Shown: piece after piece, positions 46,801-59,668 of the stretch
How the letters are laid out: every line of letters starts with the position of its first letter
How positions within the stretch are numbered: the first letter of the stretch is position 1
DNA from: Lineus longissimus
Taxonomy: Eukaryota; Nemertea; Pilidiophora; Heteronemertea; Lineidae
DNA length: 64,000 nt
Assembly (NCBI RefSeq): GCF_910592395.1
Contig: NC_088321.1
Coordinates: forward strand, 11,162,001-11,226,000
Direction of reading: 5' to 3'
Position numbers and translations under genes: made by a program
Notes under the pieces: generated by a model
Seen by the model: the letters and a program-made list of their open reading frames with translations, nothing else
Database searches by the model: none
What the model was told of the DNA's origin: nothing

Positions 46801-49800
46801 TTTGATATGATTGTTCTCGTTGTCGTGATATTTCTACAAATTCCACTCAAGCCGTTGGAGTGGACGTTCTTTTGTCGTTGATTTTTAAAATCATCCGCTC
46901 CTGCCTTCTACTAATATGAGACCTTTCTTTCTTCCTGATAGCGATGACTGCTAAATAGTGTTACGGTGTGCGCTGTGGAACAAATGGTGCTTGACAAGAA
47001 ATACGATCCAAGTGCGTTCTAGCTTAATAAAGATCAACAAACATGTATGAGACCGGTGGTACCTTTAAGTCAGTCAATGCCAAATGTATTCACAAGTAAC
47101 TGATACTGTCAAATTGCTATTCAAGGTTACACTCAAATTTCGGATCTGCTCTTTAGAATAAGTTTTAATGAGCATTTGATATGAAATCCATTCCATTGAT
47201 TTGAGCAAACTACACCGATCATTATAATCCAACTGAATGAAAATCCTAATGCTAATCCAGAATGTTTACATGAGCATCTGATTGTCTGAAATGTGTATTA
47301 TGCAATAAGCCTTAATAACAATATGTGGGAAGCTTTTGAACAGCACCGAAGAGATATCGTGTTCGACCCGATTCAGAAACTCAAATACGAGTTGAATACT
47401 GCCTATTCTGAAACGTGTGACTGAAGAGTTAGCACATTCAATCTACTAATCTGTATGTGTCGTTAATTAAAAACCTGGTTGATCAGTTCCAGTTCTGCCG
47501 TGACCTGTGCCACGACGAGCGCAATGGTTGTCCGCAGGGCCCAAAGGAAAAACAATTGGTAGACAGTTCCCCTTTTGGTCGTGATTTCAATCAAAAGTTT
47601 TTCTCTCGCACCTTTTCAAATGAAATTTTGCGTTATTGTACAGTACCTGCCACACAGCCTGAGATCCGCTCGGTTAAACTGTGGTCACCACAAACAAAGC
47701 CTACGATATAAGAACCATCAAACCTCAAAGGCCTACAAGCCTAAACAGTGACAAACTAAAAATCGGAAAACGAAGTTCCCGAAATCGTCGATAATTACAA
47801 AATCCCCAAAACAAGATGCCAAAATGTATCCAGCGAAAAGACGAGTGCAAGATGATCTCCTACACCGGACTGAATGGATCAGGCACGGCGTGTGGTTTCC
47901 TACTAAAGCATTCCATCATGCACTACGTAATCATTACTTTACTTCGATAATGCACTGCAATATTGACACTGTTACGTAACAGCAATCCCAAGGTAAATTG
48001 ATACGTCGATCTAGACTTTGGTTTCAACAATGAATGCTCAATCATCGCCTGTACAACAGGGCAAAATGTACTTGCATGAGCGCTCAAGATAACGTCGGGT
48101 TTCCATGCGACTTAGTTTTATCAGATTTGGTCGAGTCTTTTGTACATTATGTGTCTAGCATATATGTGTGAATGTATTGGTGTTATTGGTCATTTTAATT
48201 TGGGATCGACCTGAGAATGAATTCCATCATGCATTTTTGTGTGCGTAAATTATACACATGATTCAGTGTTCCTGATCAATTTAAGCTGAAATGGTCAAGC
48301 CAATGATTATAGAAGTTGTGTTTCTTGCGACGCACACTATTCATTCATGTTGAAACAATATCTAACCAAATTGATTTTCTGGCTAATCTGCTGTGTAATC
48401 AGGCGCCTGACGCCGGCGATATTTGTTGTAGCGTTACACGGAGTTACTGGTCCCGGCACGCTAACATGACGGACTAGCCAGACTAGAAGTAACGAAGATT
48501 ACTTCAGAAACATATCAATAGTTTTTTTATTGCTATGCAACTTTATCGACTAGATTATTCAATAAATTCAGGTATGAAACTGGATATGCGTTGTGTAGTG
48601 CTATCTCCGAGGGCCAAGCATCCAGAACATCATGGTCTTAAACTCCATCATATAAATCTTGGTAAGATGCTCAACCCTGGTGGTCACAATGTTTTTAGGA
48701 GAGTAGTGAGTTTCTACATAACTCACGACACGTTTTTGTTATCGAACAGATTACATGCAGGAAAACAAATATTTGTCTTCGAGCCATCGGAACTTCGCTA
48801 TATTGGGTTTGGGGACTTAGAAATACACGCCCCAAACTGGCAACTGCATTAAATAATGTGGACGTCTTTTCAAAGCTGGCTTTATTTATAAGCCTCGGTT
48901 TATCACACACAGGAGGTAAAAACCTAGTATATGTTGTCAGTGTTTAGAATTGACGAGCAAGAATGCATGAGGGACTTTAGAAGTGTCAAGGTAAAATTAG
49001 ATAAGTCGTCGTTATACAACGTAATTTAACTAATTTGTGAGATGTCAGGCGCCAATATGAACAGGGACGTCATATTTCTATCATAAGCATCCACTACGCC
49101 AGCGGTCATCATCATTAGAGTCGCCTGCGCATCAGGCGACCAGCAGTTTTCCCGCCAACAACATTAGCTCCCCTCTCCAGAAAAGTACGGTTGGAATACT
49201 GTCAGTGAGCAATATCATGTACATCGCAGCGCACACATGCGATATCTGTCGCTGCGACCTGCGATGATAACTGCTACGGTGTAAGACCGATTCTTGTCTA
49301 TACAAGCATCTTGAATGCCATCTCGAACGAGCAATTTTTTTTGCATCGCAGATCGGCGCGATTTAAATCGCTCGTTTGTGGCGCTTAACCAATGCCGCTG
49401 TGTTGGACTGAGCCACACGACGTATCTGAAACTCTACCCAGGCTAGATAATTATATCCTAAATACCACTATTACACTGCTCAATTTCAGCCAATTAGCAA
49501 CTGAAGTCAAATGCCCTAGGACGTTAATTATAGTAATTAGTTTATCTTTAATCTTTTAACTAAGTAAAGAATTTCCTTCACATTCAGATACATACAGCAT
49601 ATGCTACATATGTGTGTTTTGATTTAGCCTTCGGTACGTTATATATAATGTTCATAATTTGATCACAAGATAGGCCAAATAGGCTAGATAAAGCGCCCGG
49701 TTAACATGGTTAAGCAGGGACGACAAGTTGCTTTATAAAAATGATATCTAGCCCCCCCCCCCCCCCACGAACACCTTGGATTTCTTTGTTCTCAGGCGAC

Positions 49801-50037
49801 GACGGGCAAGTCCAAAGCATGACCATATGTCGAACGGTAATTCATGTCGAACAATGGGACAGGCGTTGGCGTTCGCGTTTCGGGGTATTTGCGAAAACTC
49901 ACTTATGTGAAACTGCTCGGATTATGAATGAAGACTTCTTCCCGCCTTTAGTTTTTACTAGGCCGTTTAAAACTTCATATTTCTGGGAGTATTTCGCTAC
50001 AGGTTTCCTTTAACGAGTCTTCGATAGGCCTAGGCAT
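46801..50037. other. No gene called; includes the upstream region of the receptor
   Basis: This is the 5' side of the receptor gene. No clear TATA box or CpG patch was seen near it. Frames at 47457-47711 (+) and 48535-48852 (+, real ATG, 105 codons) have no recognisable domain. An oligo-C run lies at about 49751-49766. Confidence 0.4.
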
Positions 50038-50316
50038 CTATACTATAATGCGCGTTGTGGCCGCTAAATAGGAGGCGATTTTTGTTTCAAAATTGGGCCT
50101 CGGAAATGCGTCGAATTCTTGCAACTTTTGGCTTCGTAGGTCTGGATCATAAGTAAGAGTGTCACTGAGGGTGTCATACGTCGAATATCTTGGTGGTTTT
50201 GGAATAAACAACAACTTTTCAGAGAGCACGTCGACTGGAGAGCTCCGCTCATTCTCAAAAGCATACACAAACTTCACGCATATTCTCCCTGCCACATCAA
50301 TATTAGCTTCCAGCAC
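50038..50316 (-). CDS. Possible terminal exon, unknown product
   Basis: The open stretch of 92 codons ends in TAG at 50040-50038. Directly upstream lies TAG at 50319-50317, which also offers an acceptor AG, but the preceding tract is poor in pyrimidines. The peptide is mixed and soluble-looking (RSSPVDVLSEKLLFIPKPPR), with no signal peptide or recognised domain. A second frame is open across part of it. Length is near what chance allows. Confidence 0.2.
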   Translation of the reverse strand: MLEANIDVAGRICVKFVYAFENERSSPVDVLSEKLLFIPKPPRYSTYDTLSDTLTYDPDLRSQKLQEFDAFPRPNFETKIASYLAATTRIIV

Positions 50317-51870
50317 CTATGTAGTGCTATACAACCTGGTCCATGGTGCAGGGTATTAGCAGGGAGATTAATGATTAGCCTATTCTATTTTAGTTCTATT
50401 CGAGAAACACTGACCGGAGTGATAAGGCAAATTCTGCAGGGTGGCCTACCGGAACATGCAGTCAGGGTATCAATAAGCAGTTATGCCAGGATGGACAAAA
50501 TATGTACAGTGGCCAGCGCTTGCTCTTTGATTTATTCTTTACTGATTGATGTTGTCAGTTTGAATTGCGTTCTGCATCTCTTCATGCGCCTGGCTTTGGT
50601 CCGACAGTGGCATTGGGTACGGGAGTGGGTAGGTGATATGCCTAATATGTGAGGCCCTTATTTGGAACAGGACCTGCTGTCACTGGTCTCAATGCATTGT
50701 GCAAAATAGCGTACTCCAATCAATCTATTGGGGGTTGCATGTAGATAGCAACAATAAGTCCCTAAATGCAGTTCATTTCGTGTTTAACCTTTAATAAAAC
50801 TTCAGTAACGTTAGAAATTTAATGTAGTTCAATCATCGTGTCCATTTAACTAATGTATATTACATTTCAACTTTGCCCGCTCCATGGGTATATGCTAGTC
50901 TACATAATGCTGTTGTGCATTCCCATCATACCTTACTTTCCTGTATGAACCCTTTTATCTATCTGGAACATCATGAAGTCAGATGTCAAGAGCATGCACG
51001 AGACTCTTCACGCTGGAGTAAAAACACTCAGGGTAGAGTTGCGGTGGTGATGAGGCTTATCATAAACTGGATACGCTTGTATTCATTGTATAATACGGGA
51101 CATAACCATTTGGCCTGGTTTGCATGATGTTGATGAAGCCATTTGTAACGTGTAACGTGTCACTTGTCACGAGCATTTGTTCGTTCTTCATGTGATGAGT
51201 GACATGTGTTAAGCGACATAAAAAAGTGACAGCGTTAGGTATATGTAGATCAAGTCAGATTGCATTGAGCGGGCTTATCATTTTATATGACAGGCTACTT
51301 GAATCTGAGACGCTCGTATCAGACTCGTGTATTTTTAGACTGAGGTTTTAGGGCGGATGAGGCAGATAATGAATTTGGTTGATATTAGTGTATGGCACAA
51401 TTATCAGCAACGATATCGCCCACAGGTGAGGACCTCACTTGCAGCTGAACATGCTTGTCTGAGAGAGTTCCATGACTAATGATAGGAGTGATGGATGTCG
51501 GCTAATTTCACCGAGGTCTTTGGAAAGTTAGTGTGCATTTTCCTTTTGCACGATGTAGCTTATTGGCGTTACTAATCTGGATTTGTGTACTAAGAACGTT
51601 TTACTGCAGTTATGTATAGTGGAACATCTCTATAAAGGTCACGATGACACCACATAGGCCTAACATCATATTTCTGCATGAACGTCAACATCATGCTTGC
51701 CAAGTCATATAATACTCAAGGTTGAGTTGTTTTGAATACTCTAGATTCACCATCATGAGACCGCTACAATAATAACTAGGCCTACATGTGTATCAATCAC
51801 CACAGAGGACAAACCGGGACATGACGTCATCACCATCAGGCAACAGCGTGTCGCCAACCCCTTCTACATA
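50317..51870. other. No gene called; possible lone MITE end near 51614-51650
   Basis: The frame at 50371-50652 (+) begins with ATG and is hydrophobic but unrecognised. At about 51614 the sequence TATAGTGGAACATCTCTATA resembles one end of the 52803-52962 element, without a visible partner end. Confidence 0.35.
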
Positions 51871-52083
51871 AGGCATGTTTCGCAACCCGACGAAGAACGA
51901 AGTACGAACTACGAAGGTCTGTTTTGCCATCATAGACCTGTGCTAATTCATTTATGCGACACTCGTAAATCACCCTCTATATGCCTACGTACGTGTAGTT
52001 GAACGAGGGGTAGGGGGAAGTTTATTTACATCAGTCGTATTTGATCGTTCGTTGCTCTTCGTAAGGCGTGCGAAACCTGCCTA
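51871..52083. mobile_element. 213-bp foldback MITE with CGAAG-rich ends
   Basis: The left arm reads AGGCATGTTTCGCAACCC then GACGAAGAACGAAGTACG. The reverse complement of the right arm reads AGGCAGGTTTCGCACG then CCTTACGAAGAGCAACGAAC. The arms agree over about 45 bases with gaps. No ORF. Target-site duplication and superfamily were not determined. Confidence 0.55.
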
Positions 52084-52802
52084 GTAAACACGATGAACAG
52101 CATGAACGGCATCGAACGGCCCTCATGCCACCTTGAATAATAAAATATAAACTGTATTATAGCGGTGAATCTAGAGTATCACTCAATGCATTACCGAACA
52201 AAACAGTGCGTGGACTTATCTCTAATCTTGTAATTTGACTACGAGGAGTTTACAGTCTATTATCATCTGCTATCCATTATTATAACTGCCCAACATCGTG
52301 ACCGATACAAGAGTGATCGGGAAGTTAACCCTTGGTTCAGAATTGTTAAGCAGATTTTCAAAAGGACTGTACAATACGCGTACAATTGGGTCCACCTCCA
52401 CTACAAGCCAACCATAGTGTTATTTTCAACTCGCTTCGAATCTCTTTGTGGCAACAATTTTGGTTTAATGGACCTATGTTTATTAACAATGTCCTTACTA
52501 TTATTGATGTAAAACGAAGTCGTTGATATATGTTGAACAATGATGATTGTACATGTATGTCGGCCTATATTTTGGCTTTATGGCGGCGATATTAATATAA
52601 GAACCAATTCAAAATGAGCTTATCAGGCATTGTGGCTGTGGCATTGTCTTCAAAAGACCCCCAATTTGAGACAAATTGTAATCAATCACACGCATAATTT
52701 TTTTCCCATGCAACACAATGATTTGTTATGTAATTCCATTACCAAAATAGACGTTCTGCTTCATAGCTACAGGCATTACTGCCCAGGGAACAGGAGGAAG
52801 TA

Positions 52803-52962
52803 CAGTGGAACTTCCCTTAGCGGACACCTCTCAATTAAGGACACTAGTTTTGGTCCCAAATTGGTTGTTTCCATTCAGTTTGACCTCTCCAATCAGGACA
52901 CCTCTCTATTAAGGACAGCACTTCCCAGTCCCAAGGGTGTCCTTAATAGAGAGGTTCTACTG
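52803..52962. mobile_element. 160-bp TA-flanked MITE, pogo/Tc1-like ends
   Basis: It begins CAGTGGAACTTCCCTTAGCG and ends GAGAGGTTCTACTG. The reverse complement of the right end, CAGTAGAACCTCTCTATTAA then GGACACC, matches the left arm imperfectly. TA lies on both sides (52801-52802 and 52963-52964). The internal phrase CTCTCTATTAAGGACA is repeated on the left. CAGTNGAACCTC...TAAGGACA ends resemble pogo/Tc1-type MITEs. A worn relative is at 59504-59668. Confidence 0.75.
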
Positions 52963-52967
52963 TAGTT

Positions 52968-55900
52968 ACATGAACGTATATTTTTGCATACCACGAAAAA
53001 GCAATAATGTGGGAATGTTTGAATGGGGAGAAGAGATCATAGATATTTCAATTTGGCCGACATCGACGACATCTTGGTCATTGAGCATTATCTTGTCATG
53101 TTTATAGATAACAAAAATAGCTAGCCATTTCTTCAAGTGAAACGTGACCTGATTTCGAACTCTGCGTGTGTCTGCCTATTATATGTGCTGTGACCATTAT
53201 ATCTCCTAGTTTTCTCATTTGAATTGCCCTCATAAACTACACGTAAGCCTCCGTAATAGGGCCTGGAACAGCGCACAGGCAGGCCGACTTGAAATATATA
53301 GGGATCCCGCAGATAATACCAAAAATGCAACAAAATATGTCAATGTAATAATTTGCGTAAACTTTGATAGTGCCGCGTTAAGTTTCCCGGACTTCATGAA
53401 GGTATCGCTAACAAGACATTACACTGTCATCTCAATCTAATCGCATTAGAAGTTCAAAATATTGTGGTCACACTGGAGCTGACCTTTCGTAAATCTTCAA
53501 AAGGAATATATTCACTAAAGAACGGGTTAACACGTCGTATAACGACGAAAGTGATCTTTCAAAATGGCTCACCCCATAACATTACCTGTATTAAAAGTAA
53601 TCGATCACTATCAACGAAGCAATTTCAATCTCTTTTAATCCAATTTTAATCATGAGATTAGGCAGGAAATCAGTCATGATCTTTCCGATGACATAAACAG
53701 TCGGATAGGGGGACAGACAACTCAGACCAGATTATATATTATAATGGAGACTAAGACGCTATTCAGTTTCTGAGAAGAATGATTTTGACAGACATAATGT
53801 CCTTGAAACCCATCCGTATTTTGATTTACACGCTGTGGGAAAACCAGTCCTTGAACCCAGATAATGGAGAGAACTGACTCGCTTGCTGAACTGCACAGGC
53901 GGCCTGGCACTACCGAATCTTACCCATATTTTCCGCTATCAAATGAAAAAGCTGAAAATGTCTTTCAATGGAGACCGTGTTGAATGCCATTCTGAGCATC
54001 GTTTTCCATAATTATGTGCACTGACCATGCCACAGGACTATACAACAACACGCATGTGTGGTGCATGGATTTGTTGTTAAAGATGTTAATACACGCATCG
54101 GCTATTGTATTGGAATTTAGATGTCAAAATGGTGAATACAGATGACCTCAGTATTAACAACAACAACAACTATCATTCAGGATTTCATCTAACTATAGCA
54201 ACTAAGATTCATGCATGTTTGTATTAAAAGCCTCAATGCGATATGTCTGATTCAGAACGAGGAATTTCTATTTAAAACCACTTCTCCCTATTCGTGACCA
54301 ACATAGGTTTTGCATCCTCACTCAAACTCTTGAGAGCGAATTAGGCACTATAGAAAAAGCTAGTTTATCATCCCGCAGCACTTTTTCCATCCGCATCATT
54401 ATACTTTGATACTTTTGATTTCCTAATTTCCAAATTAAATAACTAAATTAGCGCCATCAACATGTTAGAATGATTTATTATCTATTTACTATTTCTAATG
54501 AAATGTCCTTTTTGCAATGCCAATGACACAAAGAATGTCCGTTTTGGTTCATATTATCAGCAGTCATCACTTATTTGAATGAGGAAACGGGCGCATTCCG
54601 GCACGGATGCCGACACGGATACGGCGGCATGCCGCACATACGACAAATGATTTCTCGCAAAAAGAACTAGCAGCATCACACATTAGACCTGGCCTACTAG
54701 TCACGCTTATATTAACAGCAAAACCTTCAATTCAATTGCTTACATCCATTCAAGTTTGTGTTCAAAAAATATTGAAAAGGTTAAGTGAAACAGCCGTCCC
54801 GCATTGACTTTCTGAGGTAAACAGCATGGTATAATGATAAATTAAACTTGAGCCTAGCAGTCGTCTATTGACAATCTCGAATACCGGAAATTGACCATTG
54901 CACCAACCTGACAATCACTTTACATGAGACAAAGCAACTGACTTCAACAACTCATCAATTCAGATATGTCACATATGTGTAAATACGTCGATAGCCTTAA
55001 GGTCTGCACCGTTCATTCAGAAATTGCAAACGTTTTCAAACCTGAATTTGAAAGTTTCCGTGTAAATAGGAACTGGATATACAAACTTCAACCATGCCAG
55101 CATGTAGACTGTACACAAATAATATATATGCCAAATTTATTGTGGCCACGACAGTGTTTATTTCTATTTACCCGAGCGAAACAAAATGAATAAATATAGA
55201 CCTCAAGAATATAGGAATTTATTTTCAAAACTACTTGTCACTATACAGTGCGTCTCAATAAAAAGGTAATCCTTAAATAATGGGTTGATATGAAAAATGC
55301 TTCTAGATACCGCAAACCTCTAAGTTTTCGCCACTCTTTTTTTACAATTCAAAACGAATTCAAAATGAAATAAAAATTTATGAGTCTTTTTGGGAGATTC
55401 CTGATATTGTTTAAAGATTATCATCATTATGCGAATCAAGATTATACGTTAACTCCGCGAAATGAAATACCGGCACTAGTTTAAGGGGGGGGGGGGGGTT
55501 ACATATCAGAACATTCGAACCAGGAGGAACTCATTGCAAAACCAAATGAAAATACTTCAAAAGTCAGATAATACCGAAAGATAAGTGACGAATCCTCTTG
55601 GACAAAACTTCACAAATAAAGTGCAGCTCGACCTAAAGTTTTCCTGAAAGCCAACCCACAATACCAAGCCACCGATTATATCAAATGTACTGGAAGAATA
55701 TAAGAGATGTCCAGAGTGGGGCAAACTCGGAGGCTTCCCCGCATACCCAAAAGCACAACCTCGACTTATCACTAGTCACCCATGAATGTAGTAGTGGTTA
55801 CGGAGGAGTTTTCCCAGAATCTATTGCAAAAGAGACAATATGGCAAGTTGGATGTAGGCCTAATTCCCATACAATTTAGATGAGTGGAATGAATTATCTG

Positions 55901-57346
55901 AATGTTTTGTACATGATTAGGCCTGTTGAAGCGGCATAAGCTCTATAACTGCCAATATATATTTCCGAGATGATAGGTGGTGTTGAAACAAAGCTTGAGT
56001 TAGATATGATTAATGACACAAATGTGCATCTGATGATCTAGGCCTACATTATTTTCATTCACATCTCCTGTAAAGCTATATTTCGAACCACAGACCAGAT
56101 GCTTTGGAAATAGCATCCATTTAGATTTCACACAAGACCAGCAGTGTACACTGCCGATGTAGGCCTAACTAAACCGTTGAATGAGAAGCTAGGAGATCCC
56201 TCTTGAAAACAACGGGCAAATAGAAATAACCTCAAATCCATATATTCAAATAAAACTAATAAACAATAACAAGTTTAATTCAATCCATGATCAAATTGAA
56301 ATGAAATCGCACACCATCTAAATGCACAAATCAATACAAAATCAAATAAGCCACATGTTATACCAAGAGTAAACCCAATGAACTGTTGAACCACACATAC
56401 TTCACGCACATTATCCTAATCGATATCAGGAAGAAATCCACACTAATTGAACTTAGACCAATTTGCACGCACGTTGCTATTCCAAGTTAGCGAAACATGC
56501 TCGCAGCACGTTCTGTTATATTTCGTACTCCAGATTAAACATGTTTAGCTCCAAATTTGTGAATTCCTTTTGATTTTATAGCGGTGTTTAAGGAAACCCC
56601 ATTGTAGTCCTACTGTCTTCTAGGTCTAACCTAGGTATGCTCTATGATAATGGGAACATTCGATCTACGCAAGGCATGGAATTTACCTGTGGCGGCGCAT
56701 GGTGGTTCATTGTCAAACCAATAAGTTCAGCGTGAAAGTAACGACAGGAGTATCGGTCATTGGAGAGGATAAGAGATCGTTCCGCTTACGCTAACACTAA
56801 CGCAAACGCTATTTTTCTGGCGTGACCTTGACCCTGATACCGTAGATGCGCTATTCGCTCAGCCACGACCGAAAATCTCGGCTCCAGATCATATTGATCC
56901 AGACAAATACATGGATGATACATGGAGCCACGGTGACCAGTATCACCTGTAGTTGCGAGGATAGGCCCTCTTACGCATTTCGTATGAAGACTTCATTACA
57001 GCATTTACTCATAACCAATTTGGTAACATTAAATTGATATCTTTGAGGGGGTTGCATAATTACGTAGTCTCTTCAACCCTATTACGACATAGTTTGCTGG
57101 TCCGCGGAATGGTGTCGTAATAAACTAGGCCTCATACCGCTCACGGTAATTTTTGGACGCTGTGTTGGCTTGCATACCGTTCCAAGCACGATAACCCTAT
57201 TTCAGTGATAGTGAAGCGACGAAGCTCAGCAATAGGATCGATCACTGTTCAGAGGTAGGTGTGTGTGATATGAGTTCCACCTTGGCCATTACACGATTTC
57301 AGAATGTTGTTTCTGTTCAATTTGATTGTGTATTCTTCTTTTTCAG
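52968..57346. other. No gene called; TAGGCCTA-rich; possible 5' UTR exon near 57180-57254
   Basis: TAGGCCTA or close variants occur repeatedly at 55850-56170. An oligo-G run lies at about 55485-55498. A donor-like GTAGGT after CAGAG at 57255 could end a noncoding first exon of the Myb/SANT-like gene, whose coding exon has an acceptor at 57345-57346. That 5' UTR model is inference. Confidence 0.35.
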
Positions 57347-57358
57347 TACAGAATTAAA

Positions 57359-57594
57359 ATGGCAAGCAAGCGATTCCGGTTCTCGACTTCCCAGGACGTA
57401 TTACTGCTGCGTGAGGTACTCGCCGTCAAGCCTATTGCCGAAGCAGGAAAGAACAAAAAACGCCTTTGGGCTGAAATTGCCGAGAATCTAAATGCCTGTG
57501 GAAAGGGTTTCCTTGTCGACAACCGCCTCTGTCGTGAACACGTAGACCTGCTTATGAAGAAATTCAAGAAGGACGATCACGATAGTAGAAAGAA
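57359..57594 (+). CDS. Myb/SANT-like domain protein, coding exon 1
   Basis: A pyrimidine-rich acceptor (CTTCTTTTTCAG, ending 57346) precedes a 12-base leader and ATG at 57359 (AAAATGG, good Kozak). The exon encodes residues 1-78 plus two bases. It starts MASKRFRFSTSQDVLLLREV and holds a helix-rich Myb/SANT-like unit with RLWAEIAENLN near residues 35-45 and LVDNRLCREHVDLLMKKFK near 52-70. Such small domains bind DNA in many uncharacterised animal proteins, and related ones occur in DNA-transposon accessory proteins. The donor GTGAGT at 57595 is consensus. It joins in frame with 57801-57964. Codon use and splice sites support a real gene. Confidence 0.8.
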
Positions 57595-57800
57595 GTGAGT
57601 CCAATGTACTGCAATGTCGGGAAAGAGACGACTTTACAGCTCAAGAATCTTGAAAATGTGGTGTATTCAAGAATTAGACATTAAAGACCATACAGTTTTA
57701 TGCATTCATAGTTTCATAATCTTTTTAAATAATTTCATAACTAAGTAAAATGGTGAAAAGCCGTCTTGCTAAATATCTGTTGATTTAAAACTTATTGCAG

Positions 57801-57964
57801 GTCTGGTGTAAATGAGAACTTCGACGAGCTGACGCAGCTCCTGCAGGAGTTAAAAGAACTTCAAGCTGAGCAAGAGAAAGAGGTTTCGGTAAAGAAGGAA
57901 ACAGAAAAAGCGAAGGCGGAGAAGGTTCGAACGAACGCCCTAAAGGGCCTGGAAAAAAGACCAG
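57801..57964 (+). CDS. Myb/SANT-like domain protein, coding exon 2 (coiled coil)
   Basis: The acceptor TTATTGCAG ends at 57800, after a 206-bp intron. Joining to exon 1 restores K79 and reads on as SGVNENFDELTQLLQELKEL, then a charged helix (QAEQEKEVSVKKETEKAKAE), to P133. The leucine/glutamate pattern predicts a coiled coil over about residues 86-125, a common arrangement after this Myb-like domain. It ends at a donor CCAG|GTAAAA (57965), phase 1. The following exon is uncertain: an AG at about 58164-58165 (CCTGTCTCCTCTAG) would add only five residues before a stop. The protein could be a complete short one of about 138 residues, or continue in unseen exons. Confidence 0.75.
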
Positions 57965-58267
57965 GTAAAAAAAATCTTCCCGTTTGTTTTGATCCACAGC
58001 AAGTAATACACACTGGCGTTTGAATGTGGCTGAATTTTCCAATAAAAAACATCTCTTCATTGTTCTGTCCCATCCAACAGGCTATATATGAAATGCCAGA
58101 AATCTGGCAAGCCAATAGTGTACAATTTTTATTATTGAGACGCATGTATTCCTGTCTCCTCTAGCTGATGCATGCATTTAAAAAAAAAATCACCTCCCAC
58201 ACTCAAAAAAACTCGTGTCTTTTCTGTACACGATATACATGTAATTTGTCCAATCAGGTTGACCACA

Positions 58268-58450
58268 CCATGAAATCGATGCATGTAGAGCTAACTCCGG
58301 TCAAATCGGAGTCGACATCCCAAAAGCGCGATAATTCAGTCAGATTTTGAATGTTTCCTTTTTTGCGATTTGTTGAAGGAAACTAATAGGAGACGACTGG
58401 ACAGCCGACTGCTGGGAATATTGCCCTTAACAATGCCAATGGTCCTTTTA
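58268..58450 (-). mobile_element. Family M element, copy 4 (truncated)
   Basis: In reverse orientation it carries GGTCAAATCGGAGTCGACAT, AAGCGCGATAATTCAGTC, TTGCGATTTGTTG and the family's left end as GCCAATGGTCCTTTTA. It corresponds to about the left third of copies 1 and 2; the right two thirds are missing. It lies about 300 bp downstream of Myb/SANT-like exon 2 and may sit in an intron or the 3' flank of that gene. Confidence 0.6.
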
Positions 58451-58920
58451 TTACGTTTCTCAATCTATTATTAGAATCCTGCAATTATCTGCTGGAATGA
58501 TTGAGGGGTAAATTTGGACCGCGGAATTTATGGTCACAGTCACAACAGAAAGCCATTCGTCACAATTATATAGAGATTGTTACCGCTGTGTATCTGTGAC
58601 ATTGTGATATCAACGCCATTGTAAGTGGAAATTTGTGTTTTTCTTTAATTAGCTCGAGGTGGTCGTGGTTTTTTATAATTGCCTGAGCTGATTGTTTGCT
58701 TTGATTTTCTCAACATAATCAATCAAATGTTATGTTTTGACCGGCAGCCATTTCGATTCACATTAGTTGAGTCATATAAGGAATGTTGCAGATAATTTCT
58801 CACTTTTACATCTTTTGAGGCTGCAGCATATCTCTGAATCACTATCTGCAGCACCCTTGGGTACGTTTAGCCCCTGTACATATGGCGCCGCCAAGTGGAA
58901 CTATCTAGAGAAAACAACAG

Positions 58921-59221
58921 GAGCCGCTGTGGTGCAGTGGCTTGGACGCTCGACCAGCGGTCAAGAGGTCCCGGGTTCGATCCTCACTGTCGGCGTGATA
59001 CTGTAGGCTGGTCTCTCTGTCTTACTTGCCTCTCTGCACCCAGGTGTATAAATGGGTCAGAAATGAACAGATTTTCGCGCTGGTTGAGTACACGTAGCTC
59101 ATCTGTGGTCTACTGAAAGGTTTCAGGACAGACCGGGGTTAAACTGAAAGTCGGATGATATCCTAATATCGTAGTTGATATCAGACTATTAACCCTAAAC
59201 TTTAACTTTTAACTTTAACAT
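58921..59221 (+). mobile_element. tRNA-derived SINE, second type
   Basis: The A box lies at about 58930-58941 (TGGTGCAGTGG) and the B box at 58974-58984 (GGTTCGATCC). The body includes CCCAGGTGTATAAATGGGT and CAGACCGGGGTTAAACTG, and the 3' end is a short ACTTTAACTTTT repeat. The CCCAGNTGTATAAATGGGT word recurs in several invertebrate SINE families. It differs in body and tail from the SINEs at 5 kb and 45 kb, so at least three SINE lineages are present. Confidence 0.7.
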
Positions 59222-59503
59222 ACCAACACAAATAATAACAAGGGAGAGAGTTTATACACTTACCTGTAATAGTTCATAGTTGGTCACAGACGATAATATG
59301 AAAAGAGAAAGTATAGAATGCATTAGTTGATGCAATATGAGAAAGTCTTGACAACTGATATTTTGCCTGTATAGTGTGTAAGCATAGAAGACCTTCGTGA
59401 GGAAGGATTCCCCCGAAAATCTTCGATTGTTCGAAACAATTCCCAATGACTTTTCATTGCCATTTGTGATCATCACTGTCTGATACTGCAGTGTAGTCTC
59501 CGT

Positions 59504-59668
59504 CACCGTACACCTCTTTATAAGGGACGCCCTCTCTATAAGGGACATCGCATTTTATCTTATTTTGGTAATTTTCATTGAAACTGACCTCTGTAACTCA
59601 AGATACCTCTCAATTAAAGACAACATTTATCAGTCCCAATGATTTCCTTCATGGAGAGGTTCAACTCT
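59504..59668. mobile_element. Degenerate pogo/Tc1-like MITE
   Basis: Left side: ACACCTCTTTATAAGGGACG followed by CCCTCTCTATAAGGGACATC. Right side: ACCTCTCAATTAAAGACAAC ... CATGGAGAGGTTCAAC. Worn relative of 52803-52962. Overall size is similar but both termini are damaged. Confidence 0.5.

Noticed and set aside
57785-58145. Minus-strand ORFs of 91-94 codons
   Set aside because: They are antisense shadows of the Myb/SANT-like coiled-coil exon.
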